Shown in pieces: positions 33,997 through 42,983 of a stretch of 64,000 nt of DNA. Both the position numbers and the translations under genes were made by a program. Source of the stretch: Reyranella massiliensis 521 (GTDB taxonomy: Bacteria > Pseudomonadota > Alphaproteobacteria > Reyranellales > Reyranellaceae); the NCBI RefSeq assembly GCF_000312425.1, contig NZ_HE997181.1, positions 4,530,045 to 4,594,044 of the forward strand, written 5' to 3'. The notes under the pieces are model-generated. The model ran no database searches. It was not told the DNA's origin and saw only the letters and a program-made list of their open reading frames with translations. How positions within the stretch are numbered: position 1 is the stretch's first letter; each line of letters opens with the position of its first letter.

Positions 33997-35928
33997 CTAG
34001 GTGCCGATCGGCCCGCCGCCCTTCCTTGTGATGGCGATCACCGAAGGGCGAGGCGGCGTGTTGCCCTTGAAGTCGGGCCAACGCGTCGAAGGCTTTTCAA
34101 ATGTCGATCCCCTGTCCTCGCCGGGATGCTGGATGGCGAGGAAGAGCGTGCTGTCGTCCGGCGTGAAGATCGGCCCGCACACCTCGGCGCCCGTCGGAGC
34201 CTGATAGAAGCAACGTGTGAGGGCACGGCCGAAGCCAGTCGTATCGGCGCCATAGACCCCGTCGGCCACGCCGGCGGCGCTCGGAGCACCGTCGGTCACG
34301 ATCCAGATATGTCCCTTGCTGTCGAAGGCGATGTTGTCGGGACAGCTCAACCAGCCGTTTTCAGACGTCGCACGATGATAGCGGGCGCCGGCATCCTGGC
34401 CGGGCTTGCCGGCCAACAGGAAGATCGACCATGTCCCTTCGGCAGACGCGTGGTCACCGTCCTTGGGGGCGATTTCCAGGATATGGCCGTGGTCGTTGGC
34501 CGCCCGCGGATTGGCCTTGTCGACCTGCTCGGCTTTGCGCCGACTGTTGTTGGACAGCGCGACGTAGACCCGGCCATTCACGGGATTGGTTTCGATGTCT
34601 TCCGGCCGGTCCATGGGGGTGGGCTTCAGGAGATCGGCGGCGAGCCGCGTCTTCACCAACACGTCGCCCTGGTTGGCAAAGCCATTCTCCGCCGTCAGCG
34701 GCCCCTGCCCCTGGACCAGCGGAAGCCATTCGATCTTCCCGTCGGCATTGAAGCGCGCGACCGAGAGCGTGCCCTCGTCCAGCAGGTTCTTGTTCGCAGC
34801 ACGGTCGTTGGGAGTCCACGGCCTTGAAGTGACGAATCGGTAGACATACTCGAAGCGCTCGTCGTCGCCGCTGTAAAAGACCACCCGACCGTCCTTGGCG
34901 AGGGTATAGGTACAGCCTTCGTGCTTGAAGCGGCCGAGCGCGGTGCGTTTGACCGGCGTCGAGGCCGGATCGTAAGGATCGATTTCGACCACCCAGCCAA
35001 AGCGGTTGGGCTCGTTCGGCTCCTTGTCGAAGTCGAAGCGATCGACATGCTTGCTCCAGGCATTGGCCGCCCGACCAATGCCGTAGCGCTTGGCGAGTTC
35101 GGCGTCCGCCAGCTTCGCCGGGTCGCCACCGAAGTAGAAATTGAAGTTTTCCTCGCAAGTCAGCCACGTCCCCCACGGCGTGCTGCCGCCGGCACAGTTG
35201 CCGAACGTGCCGAAAACCTTGGTGCCGGCCGGGTCGGCCGAGGTCTTGAGTTTGGCGTGGCCGGCGGCCGGACCGGAAAATACCATCGCCGTCGTGGCGG
35301 TGATGCGGCGCGCGAACTTGCTCTCCGGCACGACCTTCCAGCGGCCATCCTCGCGCACGATCTCGATGATCGCGCCGCCAACGGATGCCATCTCGACGGC
35401 GACCTGTTCCGTCGAGGCTTTCAGGGCAGCATCCCTGCCACTGCCAAGGCCTGCGAACATCAGGTTGGCATTAGTGTATTCGTGATTGGCGACCATCAGG
35501 AAGCGGTCGCCGCTGCCACTGCCGGCCGGCAACGGATAGAGACCGAGATAGTCGTTGTTGTAGCCGAACTGCTTTTCCTGAGCCGCCGCCGTGAGCGCGG
35601 CAGGATCGAAGGCTGGCGCACCGGCGAGGACCGGATCGCCCCAGCGGATCAGCACCTGCATGTCGTAGCCTTCGGACACGTGATGCGTCGCATCGAGCGT
35701 ATGGGCCAGCTCCTTGAAGCCAAGCGAGGAAGGGCCGGCCGGCTGTGCCTTCGCGGTCGACGCGCTGAACGGATTGCTGAACGCCGCAACAGCACCGAGG
35801 CCAGCCAGCCCGCGCAATGCTTCGCGCCGGTTGAGGCGTCGTTCGATCAACTCCCCGATCGAAGGCTCGCTGCTGACATTCACACCAATATCGTCGGGGT
35901 CGATGAAGTCGTCGTTGCGAGCAGCCAT
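33997..35928 (-). CDS. PhoX family phosphatase, Tat-exported
   Basis: 643-residue PhoX/DUF839 protein, a calcium- and iron-dependent alkaline phosphatase in known members. The long N-region ends in a twin-arginine motif ERRLNRREALRGLAGLGAVA (about residues 28-47) with an alanine-rich core, so it is exported folded. The catalytic propeller shows NCAGGSTPWGTWLTCEENFN and HEYTNANLMF, both typical of PhoX. I took the ATG at 35928 because AGGAG lies six bases upstream; a start at 35982 would add 18 residues with no such site. It is divergent from a phytase-like gene, suggesting a shared phosphate-scavenging role. I did not find a clear PHO box. Confidence 0.9.
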   Translation of the reverse strand: MAARNDDFIDPDDIGVNVSSEPSIGELIERRLNRREALRGLAGLGAVAAFSNPFSASTAKAQPAGPSSLGFKELAHTLDATHHVSEGYDMQVLIRWGDPVLAGAPAFDPAALTAAAQEKQFGYNNDYLGLYPLPAGSGSGDRFLMVANHEYTNANLMFAGLGSGRDAALKASTEQVAVEMASVGGAIIEIVREDGRWKVVPESKFARRITATTAMVFSGPAAGHAKLKTSADPAGTKVFGTFGNCAGGSTPWGTWLTCEENFNFYFGGDPAKLADAELAKRYGIGRAANAWSKHVDRFDFDKEPNEPNRFGWVVEIDPYDPASTPVKRTALGRFKHEGCTYTLAKDGRVVFYSGDDERFEYVYRFVTSRPWTPNDRAANKNLLDEGTLSVARFNADGKIEWLPLVQGQGPLTAENGFANQGDVLVKTRLAADLLKPTPMDRPEDIETNPVNGRVYVALSNNSRRKAEQVDKANPRAANDHGHILEIAPKDGDHASAEGTWSIFLLAGKPGQDAGARYHRATSENGWLSCPDNIAFDSKGHIWIVTDGAPSAAGVADGVYGADTTGFGRALTRCFYQAPTGAEVCGPIFTPDDSTLFLAIQHPGEDRGSTFEKPSTRWPDFKGNTPPRPSVIAITRKGGGPIGT

Positions 35929-36083
35929 GAAGTCTCCTGGAAAGCAGCCCATCTGGCTAACGGCCAAAGATGGCGTTTCCATTACGATCTTTGCCGCGCC
36001 CCGGCACGATCCACAAGGACCGTCAGCAAACTGTAGCGCGAAGTCTGTAGCAGGCAGACGTCACATCCTCTGAAGAGAAAAAC

Positions 36084-37454
36084 ATGCGAACACATCTGCT
36101 TCTTGGCGCCTCCTTCGCCGCTCTCCTGCTGGCTGCTTTTCCCGCATCGGCCCAGACCAAGTTCCCGGCGACGCTGGAAGGCCACGCCGTGCTGCCGGCC
36201 ATGACTTTGGTGCCGGCGCCGGCCGATGCGCCACAGGAGCTGCAGATTTCCGGCCGCTATGCCGGGCCGCCGGGCCAGCGTGTGGACACGCCCGAGAGTG
36301 TCCAGGCCTTCTCCGCCCTGTCGGACAAGGCTGCGCCCCGGCCCACCGGCCTCAAGCTGCCGCTCAAGGGCCAGCCGGTGCAGGGCCTGTCCGGTATCAA
36401 GAACCTGAAGGATGGCAGCTTTCTCACGGTGACCGACAACGGCTTCGGCTCCAAGGCCAACTCGCCCGACGCGATGCTGACGTTCCATGTGCTGAAGCCG
36501 GACTGGAAGAGCGGCGCCGTCGAGCGCGTGTCGACGACCTTCCTACACGATCCCGACCGCAAGGTGCCGTTCCGCATCGTCAACGAGAACACGCCCAAGC
36601 GATACTTGACCGGCTCGGACTTCGACCTCGAGTCGATCCAGCCGATCGGCGATGCGCTGTGGTTCGGTGAGGAGTTCGGCCCGTTCCTGATCAAGACGGA
36701 TCGCAACGGCAAGGTCCTGCAGGTCGTGGAGACCAAGGTCGACGGCAAGGTCGTCCGCTCGCCTGACCATCCTGCGCTCGTCATGCCGGGCGCACCCGGC
36801 CCGGTGAAGTTCGAGGTCCGGCGCAGCAAGGGATTCGAGGGCATGGCCGCCTCCCCCGACGGCAAGTTCCTCTACCCCCTCCTCGAAGGTCCGCTGGTGA
36901 CCGAGTCCGGCGAACTCGAAGCGAAGGACGGCAAGCGCTTCCTGCGCATTCTCGAGTTCGACACCGCGAAGGGCGAATACACCGGCAAGAGCTACAAGTA
37001 CGCCCTCGACGCGCCGACCAATTCGATTGGCGACTTCAACATGATCGACGCCACTAGTGGTCTGATCATCGAGCGCGACGACACCGAAGGCGATGCCGCG
37101 CAGGCCTGCGCAGCCGGCGCTCCGAAGGCCGATTGCTTCAACGTGCCGGCCAGGTTCAAGCGCATCTACAAGGTCGATCTCGGCCAGGCCGATGCCGACG
37201 GCTTCGTGAAGAAGGTGGGCTACATCGACCTGATGGACATCCAGGACCCGAAGAAGCTCGCTCGCCAGGGCGGCAAGGACGGCAAGCTCACCTTTCCGTT
37301 CTTCACCATCGAGAACGTGGATCTGGTCGACGCCGACCACATCATCGTCGGCAACGACAACAACCTGCCCTTCTCGTCGGGCCGCGCGCTCGGCAAGTCC
37401 GACGACAACGAGCTGATCCTCCTGAAGGTCACCGACCTCCTGAAGGCGAAGTAA
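36084..37454 (+). CDS. Esterase-like activity of phytase family protein, secreted
   Basis: 456 residues with a signal peptide (HLLLGASFAALLLAAFPASA, cleavage near residue 24). The mature part is a beta-propeller of the phytase-like esterase family (PF13449): VQGLSGIKNLKDGSFLTVTD, NGFGSKANSPDAML, KGFEGMAASPDGKFLYPLLE, and VDLVDADHIIVGNDNN at the end. It may hydrolyse phosphate or carboxylic esters; substrate unproven. It faces the PhoX gene across 155 bases. Its stop codon abuts the stop of the convergent tctA with no spacer. Confidence 0.87.
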   Translation: MRTHLLLGASFAALLLAAFPASAQTKFPATLEGHAVLPAMTLVPAPADAPQELQISGRYAGPPGQRVDTPESVQAFSALSDKAAPRPTGLKLPLKGQPVQGLSGIKNLKDGSFLTVTDNGFGSKANSPDAMLTFHVLKPDWKSGAVERVSTTFLHDPDRKVPFRIVNENTPKRYLTGSDFDLESIQPIGDALWFGEEFGPFLIKTDRNGKVLQVVETKVDGKVVRSPDHPALVMPGAPGPVKFEVRRSKGFEGMAASPDGKFLYPLLEGPLVTESGELEAKDGKRFLRILEFDTAKGEYTGKSYKYALDAPTNSIGDFNMIDATSGLIIERDDTEGDAAQACAAGAPKADCFNVPARFKRIYKVDLGQADADGFVKKVGYIDLMDIQDPKKLARQGGKDGKLTFPFFTIENVDLVDADHIIVGNDNNLPFSSGRALGKSDDNELILLKVTDLLKAK

Positions 37455-38963
37455 CTACTCGGTCACGTCGAGTGCCACCTTCTCGCGCTTCTTGCGAAGC
37501 GCGGGAAGGAGCGGCGCCACGAGCAGCAGGGCCGCCACGACCAGACAGGCCAGCGAGATCGGCCGGGTGACGAAGATGTCGAAGTTGCCCTCGCTCAGGA
37601 TCAACCCCTTGCGCAGGTTGTTCTCCAGCATCGGGCCCAACACGAAAGCCAGCACCAGCGGCGCCGCCTCGTAGCCGAACTTCCGCATCAGATAGCCCAG
37701 CACGCCGGTGGCGATCATCACGAACACGTCGAACACCGCGTTGCCTGAGGCGAAGACGCCGACGATGCAGAACATCAGGATCAGCGGGAACAGGATCTTG
37801 TAGGGCGCCTTCAGCACCTGCACCCACATGCCGATCAACGGCATGTTCAGCACCAGCAACATGATGTTGCCGACATACATGCTCGCGATGATGCCCCAGA
37901 AGATACCCGGGTTCTGGCTCATCATCAGCGGCCCCGGCTGCAGGCCGTGGATGATGAAAGCACCGAGCAACAGCGCCATGATGACGTTGGGCGGGATGCC
38001 GAGCGTCATCAGCGGAATGAAGGCACCGCCAGCTGCAGCATTGTTGGCTGCCTCCGGTCCCGCCACGCCTTCGATGGCGCCCTTGCCGAACCGTTCGGGC
38101 GTGCGCGAAAGCTTCTTCTCGATGGCGTAGGAGGCGAAGGAGGAGATCACCGCGCCACCGCCCGGCAACACGCCCAGCAGGAAGCCGAGGATCGTGCCGC
38201 GCCCGATGGGACCGGCGCTCGCCTTCAGATCCTGCGGCGAGGGCCAGAGGCTGCCGATGCGCGACTGTACGATGTCGCGACGGATTTTCTGCTCGATGTT
38301 GGTCAGAATCTCGGCGACGCCGAACAGGCCCATCACCACCGGCACGAGGCCGATGCCATCGACCAGCTCCAGGCGGTCGAAAGTCAATCGCGGCATGGCG
38401 TTGATCTGGTCCAGCCCGACCAGGCCCACCACCACGCCGACCGCCGCCATCAGCAGCGCCTTGGCCATCGACCCCTGCGTCAGGAACGACAGGATTGTGA
38501 GGCCGAGCACCATCAGGCTGAAATATTCCGGCGGCCCGAAGGCCACCGCGACCTTGGCCAGCAGCGGCGCCACCAGCATCAGGGCGACGATGGCGAAGGT
38601 GCCGGCAACGAACGAGCCCAGAGCAGCGATGCCCAGCGCCGGACCGGCACGACCGCGCTTGGCCATTTCGTGGCCGTCGATACAGGTGACGACCGAGGCC
38701 GCCTCGCCCGGGATATTGACCAGCACCGCCGTGGTCGAGCCGCCATACATGGAGCCGTAGTAGATGCCGGCCATCATGATGATGCCGGACTCGGGCGTGC
38801 CGGAGAGCGTCACCGGCAGCAGCAGCGACATGGCCGAAATCGGCCCGATCCCGGGCAGCACGCCGACCAGCGTGCCGATAAAGACGCCGATGAAGCAGTA
38901 GAGAAGGTTTATGGGGTCGAAGGCGACGGCGAAGCCCTGACCCAGACCGGCAAGAACGTCCAT
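37455..38963 (-). CDS. tctA: Tripartite tricarboxylate transporter, large permease TctA
   Basis: 502-residue inner-membrane permease with about 11-12 helices. TctA signatures are IGVFIGTLVGVLPGIGPISA near residue 29, the AGIYYGSMYGGSTTAVLVN loop (about 66-84), ILGFLLGVLPGGGAVISSFA and EGVAGPEAANNAAAGGAFIP. Together with the 4-bp-spaced TctB and a periplasmic TctC it imports carboxylates using the ion gradient. It is the last gene of the tctC-tctC-tctB-tctA operon. Confidence 0.93.
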   Translation of the reverse strand: MDVLAGLGQGFAVAFDPINLLYCFIGVFIGTLVGVLPGIGPISAMSLLLPVTLSGTPESGIIMMAGIYYGSMYGGSTTAVLVNIPGEAASVVTCIDGHEMAKRGRAGPALGIAALGSFVAGTFAIVALMLVAPLLAKVAVAFGPPEYFSLMVLGLTILSFLTQGSMAKALLMAAVGVVVGLVGLDQINAMPRLTFDRLELVDGIGLVPVVMGLFGVAEILTNIEQKIRRDIVQSRIGSLWPSPQDLKASAGPIGRGTILGFLLGVLPGGGAVISSFASYAIEKKLSRTPERFGKGAIEGVAGPEAANNAAAGGAFIPLMTLGIPPNVIMALLLGAFIIHGLQPGPLMMSQNPGIFWGIIASMYVGNIMLLVLNMPLIGMWVQVLKAPYKILFPLILMFCIVGVFASGNAVFDVFVMIATGVLGYLMRKFGYEAAPLVLAFVLGPMLENNLRKGLILSEGNFDIFVTRPISLACLVVAALLLVAPLLPALRKKREKVALDVTE

Positions 38964-38967
38964 GCGA

Positions 38968-39441
38968 TCAGCCCACCAGCGGCAGGCCTTCGAGCCAGCT
39001 TCCCTTGGGAAGCTGGACCAGCAGGACCTTTTCGAGGATGTACCAGACGCCGACCGCAGCCACGATCGAGATCGGGATGGAAAGCGTAGGCTTCACGGGG
39101 TCGACGAATGTCATCAGGAAGAGCAGCAGGGCCAAGCTGCACAAGACGAAGCCCAGCCGCTCGAACAGGAAGCCAAAGGCGATGAGCGCCAGGATCACGA
39201 GGAGCACGTTGCGCCAGCGTGCGCCCTGCCACAGCTCGCCCAGCAGGGGCCCGCGGCCGCGCACGCCGTTGAACGCAACCGAGATCGCGAAGACCGAAAT
39301 CAGCAGGCCGAGCCAGAAGAAGACGAAGCCCGATCCCGGCTCGCGCAGGCTGCCGAGATCGAGCAGCCAGCCTTGCCAGGTGATGAAGACGCCGAAGGCC
39401 AGCCAGAACAGGCCCCCCCAGAACTCAGCACGCCGCACCAT
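38968..39441 (-). CDS. tctB: Tripartite tricarboxylate transporter, small subunit TctB
   Basis: 157-residue membrane protein with four helices (about 9-25, 35-55, 76-110, 117-142) and the usual TctB start (EFWGGLFWLAFGVFITWQG). GSGFVFFWLGLLI and FERLGFVLCSLALLLFLMTF are typical. TctB stabilises the TctA permease. It lies four bases before tctA and 30 bases after the second binding-protein gene. Confidence 0.88.
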   Translation of the reverse strand: MVRRAEFWGGLFWLAFGVFITWQGWLLDLGSLREPGSGFVFFWLGLLISVFAISVAFNGVRGRGPLLGELWQGARWRNVLLVILALIAFGFLFERLGFVLCSLALLLFLMTFVDPVKPTLSIPISIVAAVGVWYILEKVLLVQLPKGSWLEGLPLVG

Positions 39442-39471
39442 CGTCAGGACGTCTTCCTCTCTCGTCTCGAT

Positions 39472-40452
39472 CTAGTTCTTCTTGGCGAGCCCGAGCTGGT
39501 CGACCACGACGCGCTGCTCGTCATACTGCTGCTTGGCGAACTTGGCATAGTCGGCCGTGTTCATGTAGCGCTTGGGATAGTCGTATTTAGCGCGCAGCTC
39601 GGCCACCTTGGGATCGTCGAGCGCCGCCTTGAACGCGTCGTGCAGCTTCTGCACCACGGCCGGATCCATGCCCTTGGGACCTGCAATGCCGAACGGCGAA
39701 TCGAGCGTGAGGTCGAACCCGACTTCCTTCAGCGTCGGTACATTGGGCCAGCGCGCGTTGCGCTCCTGGGTCCAGATGCAAAGCAGGCGGAACTTGCCCG
39801 AATCGACCATCGGCGCCCAGCCGGTGGCATCGGCATCGGCCATGACATGCCCGCCTTCGAGGGCGGCCCAGCCCTCGGGACCACCCTTGAACGGCACATG
39901 CGTGAACTTCACGCCGGCCTTCTGCGCGATCTGCTCCATGCCGATGTGCAGCGAGCTGCCCGCGCCCGGCGTGGCGTAGGTGAACTTGCCGGGATTGGCC
40001 TTCGCGAACTCGATCACGTCGGCGAAGGTCTTCATCGGCGAATCCGCCCGTACCACGACGCCGAACGTGTAGGCCGAGGTATGAAGGATCCAAGTGAAAT
40101 CCTTCATCGGATCGTACGGCGTCTTCTGCATGTGCGGCAGGCGGAAGATCGTCACCGGCATCTGCGAAATCGTGTAGCCGTCGGGCTTGGCGCCGGCCGC
40201 CATGCTGGCAGGGCCGCTCGTGCCGGAACCGCCGGTGCGGTTGTCGACGATCACCGGCTGCCCAAGGATCTTGGCGGCCGCATCCGCCATGGCGCGATGC
40301 CAGAGATCGACGCCGCTGCCGGCCGGCCACGGCATGATCAAGGTGATCGGCTTGCTGGGGAAATCCTTCGCGCCCTGAGCGCGAAGGATGGACGGGGCAA
40401 AGACGCCGACGGCGGCTGCGCCCGATGAGACCATAAGTGAACGACGACGCAT
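39472..40452 (-). CDS. Tripartite tricarboxylate transporter substrate-binding protein TctC (copy 2)
   Basis: 326-residue Bug-type periplasmic receptor. An Arg-rich signal peptide (MRRRSLMVSSGAAAVGVFAP) precedes KPITLIMPWPAGSGVDLWHR, the first binding loop, and ATPGAGSSLHIGMEQIA, the second. GGGAGGAG precedes the start. The protein is a clear paralogue of the next upstream receptor, sharing long blocks such as EFAKANPGK and SSLHIGME, but loop residues in the first pocket differ (GSGVDLWHR against GGSSDITLR), so the two may bind different acids. Confidence 0.92.
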   Translation of the reverse strand: MRRRSLMVSSGAAAVGVFAPSILRAQGAKDFPSKPITLIMPWPAGSGVDLWHRAMADAAAKILGQPVIVDNRTGGSGTSGPASMAAGAKPDGYTISQMPVTIFRLPHMQKTPYDPMKDFTWILHTSAYTFGVVVRADSPMKTFADVIEFAKANPGKFTYATPGAGSSLHIGMEQIAQKAGVKFTHVPFKGGPEGWAALEGGHVMADADATGWAPMVDSGKFRLLCIWTQERNARWPNVPTLKEVGFDLTLDSPFGIAGPKGMDPAVVQKLHDAFKAALDDPKVAELRAKYDYPKRYMNTADYAKFAKQQYDEQRVVVDQLGLAKKN

Positions 40453-40532
40453 GATGAGTGGCTCCTCCCTGGGCCTTTTCGTGATTCAGACGATTTTTAT
40501 CGTTGTTCGTTGTCGTTGTTCGCCCTCGAGGA

Positions 40533-41525
40533 TCAGCCTTTGGCTGCGAGGCCGAGCTTCTCGATGACCGCCTTCTCCTCGAGATAGAGCTGGCGCGCGA
40601 ACTTGTCGTAGGCCGCCGTCGTCATGTAACGCGGCGTCATATCGTACTTCTCGAGGGTGGCGATCACGGCCTTGTCCTCGAGCGCGATCTTGAAGGCATC
40701 GTCGATCTTCTTGACCACCGCCGGGTCCATGTTCTTCGGGCCGCCGACACCGAACGGCGAGTCGAACACCATGTCGAAGCCGAGTTCCTTCAAGGTCGGG
40801 GCATCCGGCCAGTTCTTGGTGCGCTTCTCCGTCCAGACGCAGAGCAGGCGGAGCTGGCCGCCATCGACCAGCGGCTTCCAGCCCGTCGAGTCGGCCTGCA
40901 GGGTCGTGTGCTTGCCCAGCACGGCGGCATTGGTTTCCGCGCCGCCCTTGAAGGGCACCTGCGTCCACTTGATACCGGCCTGGGCTGCGATCCGCTCCAT
41001 GCCGATGTGCAGCGAGCTGCCAGCACCCGGCGTGCCGTAGGTCACCTTGCCCGGGTTGGCCTTGGCGAACTCGATGACGTCCTTGAAGGTCTTGAACGGC
41101 TGGTCGGCTGCCGTGGTGACGCCGAAAGTGTAGCCGCTGAGATGTGAGATGTAGGTGAAGTCCTTCATCGGATCGAAGGCGGTCTTCTGCATTACCGGCA
41201 GGCGGAACACCGAGATCGGAAGCTGGGCAATCGTGTAGCCGTCGGGCTTGGCGGTAGCCGCCATCGTTGCCGGGCCGAGCGTGCCCGCTGCGCCGCTCTT
41301 GTTGTCGACCTGGAAGGGCTGGCCCAGCACCTTGCTTGCCGATTCGCACATGGCACGCAGGGTAATGTCGCTCGAACCACCGGCCGGCCACGGCACGATG
41401 AAGGTGATGGGCTTGCTGGGATAGGTCTGCGCACGCGCCGCCGGCAGGTAAAGCGGCATTCCGACACCGGCAGCGATCACCGTGCCCAAGCCACCTTTGA
41501 CAATACCACGACGACGCATAGCCAT
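40533..41525 (-). CDS. Tripartite tricarboxylate transporter substrate-binding protein TctC (copy 1)
   Basis: 330-residue Bug-type receptor and first gene of the tct operon. The signal peptide (RGIVKGGLGTVIAAGVGMPL) ends near AARAQT; binding loops are IVPWPAGGSSDITLRAM and TPGAGSSLHIGMERIA. The ATG at 41525 has GGAGGG nine bases upstream; a start at 41558 would add 11 residues. The 80 bases between this gene and the second receptor are a candidate place for a processing or attenuation site, but I see no clear hairpin. Confidence 0.92.
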   Translation of the reverse strand: MAMRRRGIVKGGLGTVIAAGVGMPLYLPAARAQTYPSKPITFIVPWPAGGSSDITLRAMCESASKVLGQPFQVDNKSGAAGTLGPATMAATAKPDGYTIAQLPISVFRLPVMQKTAFDPMKDFTYISHLSGYTFGVTTAADQPFKTFKDVIEFAKANPGKVTYGTPGAGSSLHIGMERIAAQAGIKWTQVPFKGGAETNAAVLGKHTTLQADSTGWKPLVDGGQLRLLCVWTEKRTKNWPDAPTLKELGFDMVFDSPFGVGGPKNMDPAVVKKIDDAFKIALEDKAVIATLEKYDMTPRYMTTAAYDKFARQLYLEEKAVIEKLGLAAKG

Positions 41526-41603
41526 TTTAGTTTCCCTCCGACTGAAATCTTTCGGCAACCTGTACGATGGTTCGGCCTAAGTAAAGGCGTTGCAGTTCCG
41601 CTG

Positions 41604-42227
41604 CTACGGTAAGACGCGCTTCATCCAGGCCGCGGTCGCCTGCGCATCCTGGTTTTCGCTCGCTTCGAGTTTGTCGATGACGCGTCGACGATCTTCGAGG
41701 TCGCGATTCTGGCTGAGCTTGATCTTGGTCTCGATGCGTGACAGCGCCATGCGAAACGCGACGATGCCTTTGGTCTGTGCCTCGGCATTGCCCGGCGGCA
41801 ACTGGCGCAGGCTCCAAGAATCATCGCTCGTCCCTTCGTAGGCAGAGGCGAGCCTGGTCAGCACGCCGATGGCGCCCTGCGTATCCTCGATCACCTGCGG
41901 CCGGCCATAAGCGTGGACCGTAACGTAGTTCCAGGTCGGCACCTTGGCGCCCGGCGCGTACCAGGTGGGCGAAACATAGGCGTGCGGCCCCCAGAACAAT
42001 GCCAGCGAATCGACGTTGCGCTCGAACAGCTTCCAGTGAGTGTTGGCGCGCGCCATATGTCCGACCAGCGATCCATGCGGCGTGCCATCGTCCTGCCAGA
42101 GCAACGACAAATGCGTGGCGACCGGCGCACCGTCTTCGCCAGCGGTCATCAGCAGCGCCCAGCTATGGGCCAGCATGATCTCACGGCCGATGGCTTCGTC
42201 ACCTTCGAAGTGCTTCGGAATGTACAT
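41604..42227 (-). CDS. PaiB-like FMN-binding negative transcriptional regulator
   Basis: 207-residue split-barrel flavin-binding protein of the PaiB family. MYIPKHFEGDEAIGREIMLA is the classic start, then GAPVATHLSLLW, GHMARANTHWK, and the FWGPHAYVSPTWY FMN-contact block with TWNYVTVHAYGRP. PaiB in Bacillus represses sporulation and protease genes, but most members are uncharacterised and could be oxidoreductases. The ATG at 42227 has GGAGAGG upstream; the 24 residues that an earlier start (42299) would add are not family-like. It is divergent from the dienelactone hydrolase gene. Confidence 0.89.
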   Translation of the reverse strand: MYIPKHFEGDEAIGREIMLAHSWALLMTAGEDGAPVATHLSLLWQDDGTPHGSLVGHMARANTHWKLFERNVDSLALFWGPHAYVSPTWYAPGAKVPTWNYVTVHAYGRPQVIEDTQGAIGVLTRLASAYEGTSDDSWSLRQLPPGNAEAQTKGIVAFRMALSRIETKIKLSQNRDLEDRRRVIDKLEASENQDAQATAAWMKRVLP

Positions 42228-42314
42228 GGCGCGCCTCTCCGACGGGCTCGGCTGAATGGTTGAACCCGGTCGCATTACCATGTCCAATGCCGCCCGCAAC
42301 GAGGAGGAATTTTC

Positions 42315-42983
42315 ATGGGCGAGGATATTCGACTTAAGTCAGCCGCCGGCGAAATCGGCGCCTATCTCGCGACTCCGACCGGCACCGTCAAAGGCGGCAT
42401 CGTCGTCATCCAGGAAATTTTCGGGGTCAACCATCACATCCGCGCTGTGACCGACAAGTTCGCGGCCGACGGCTATATCGCGTTGGCGCCGCGTTTCTTC
42501 GACCATATCAAGACCGGCGTCGAACTGGGCTACACGCCCGACACCATCGCCGAAGGCCGCAAGTACGTGACCGAGCTCGGCCTCGACAAGCCCGTGCAGG
42601 ATGTCGATGCCGCCATTGCCGAACTGAAGAAGCGCGGCGCCAAGAAAGTCGGCGTCACCGGCTTCTGCTGGGGCGGCACCATCACCTGGCTGTCGGCGAC
42701 GCGGCTCAAGCCCGACGCGGCAATCGCCTATTATGGCGGCGGCATCTATGGCACGCGGAACGAGAAGCCCACCGTGCCGACGATGATGCATTTCGGCGAC
42801 AAGGACATGCACATCCCGATGGAGCATGTGAACGAGCTGCGTAAGCTCCATCCCGGCGTGCAGATCTTCGACTACCCCGCCGACCACGGTTTCCATTGCG
42901 ACGAACGCGGCAGCTACGATGCCGCGGCTTCCAAGCAAGCCTATGAGCGCACGCTCGCGTTCATGGCCAAGCACGTTGGCTAG
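42315..42983 (+). CDS. Dienelactone hydrolase family protein
   Basis: 222-residue alpha/beta hydrolase with a cysteine nucleophile in VTGFCWGGTITW, the Asp in FGDKDMHIPMEH and the His in ADHGFHCDERG, the DLH catalytic triad. The N-terminal GGIVVIQEIFGVNHHIRAV is the usual signature with the Glu that activates the Cys. GAGGAGG precedes the start. It is followed, overlapping, by CoA-transferase and CitE-like genes, suggesting catabolism of a lactone or ester to a CoA-activated dicarboxylate; that pathway is inference. Confidence 0.92.
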   Translation: MGEDIRLKSAAGEIGAYLATPTGTVKGGIVVIQEIFGVNHHIRAVTDKFAADGYIALAPRFFDHIKTGVELGYTPDTIAEGRKYVTELGLDKPVQDVDAAIAELKKRGAKKVGVTGFCWGGTITWLSATRLKPDAAIAYYGGGIYGTRNEKPTVPTMMHFGDKDMHIPMEHVNELRKLHPGVQIFDYPADHGFHCDERGSYDAAASKQAYERTLAFMAKHVG

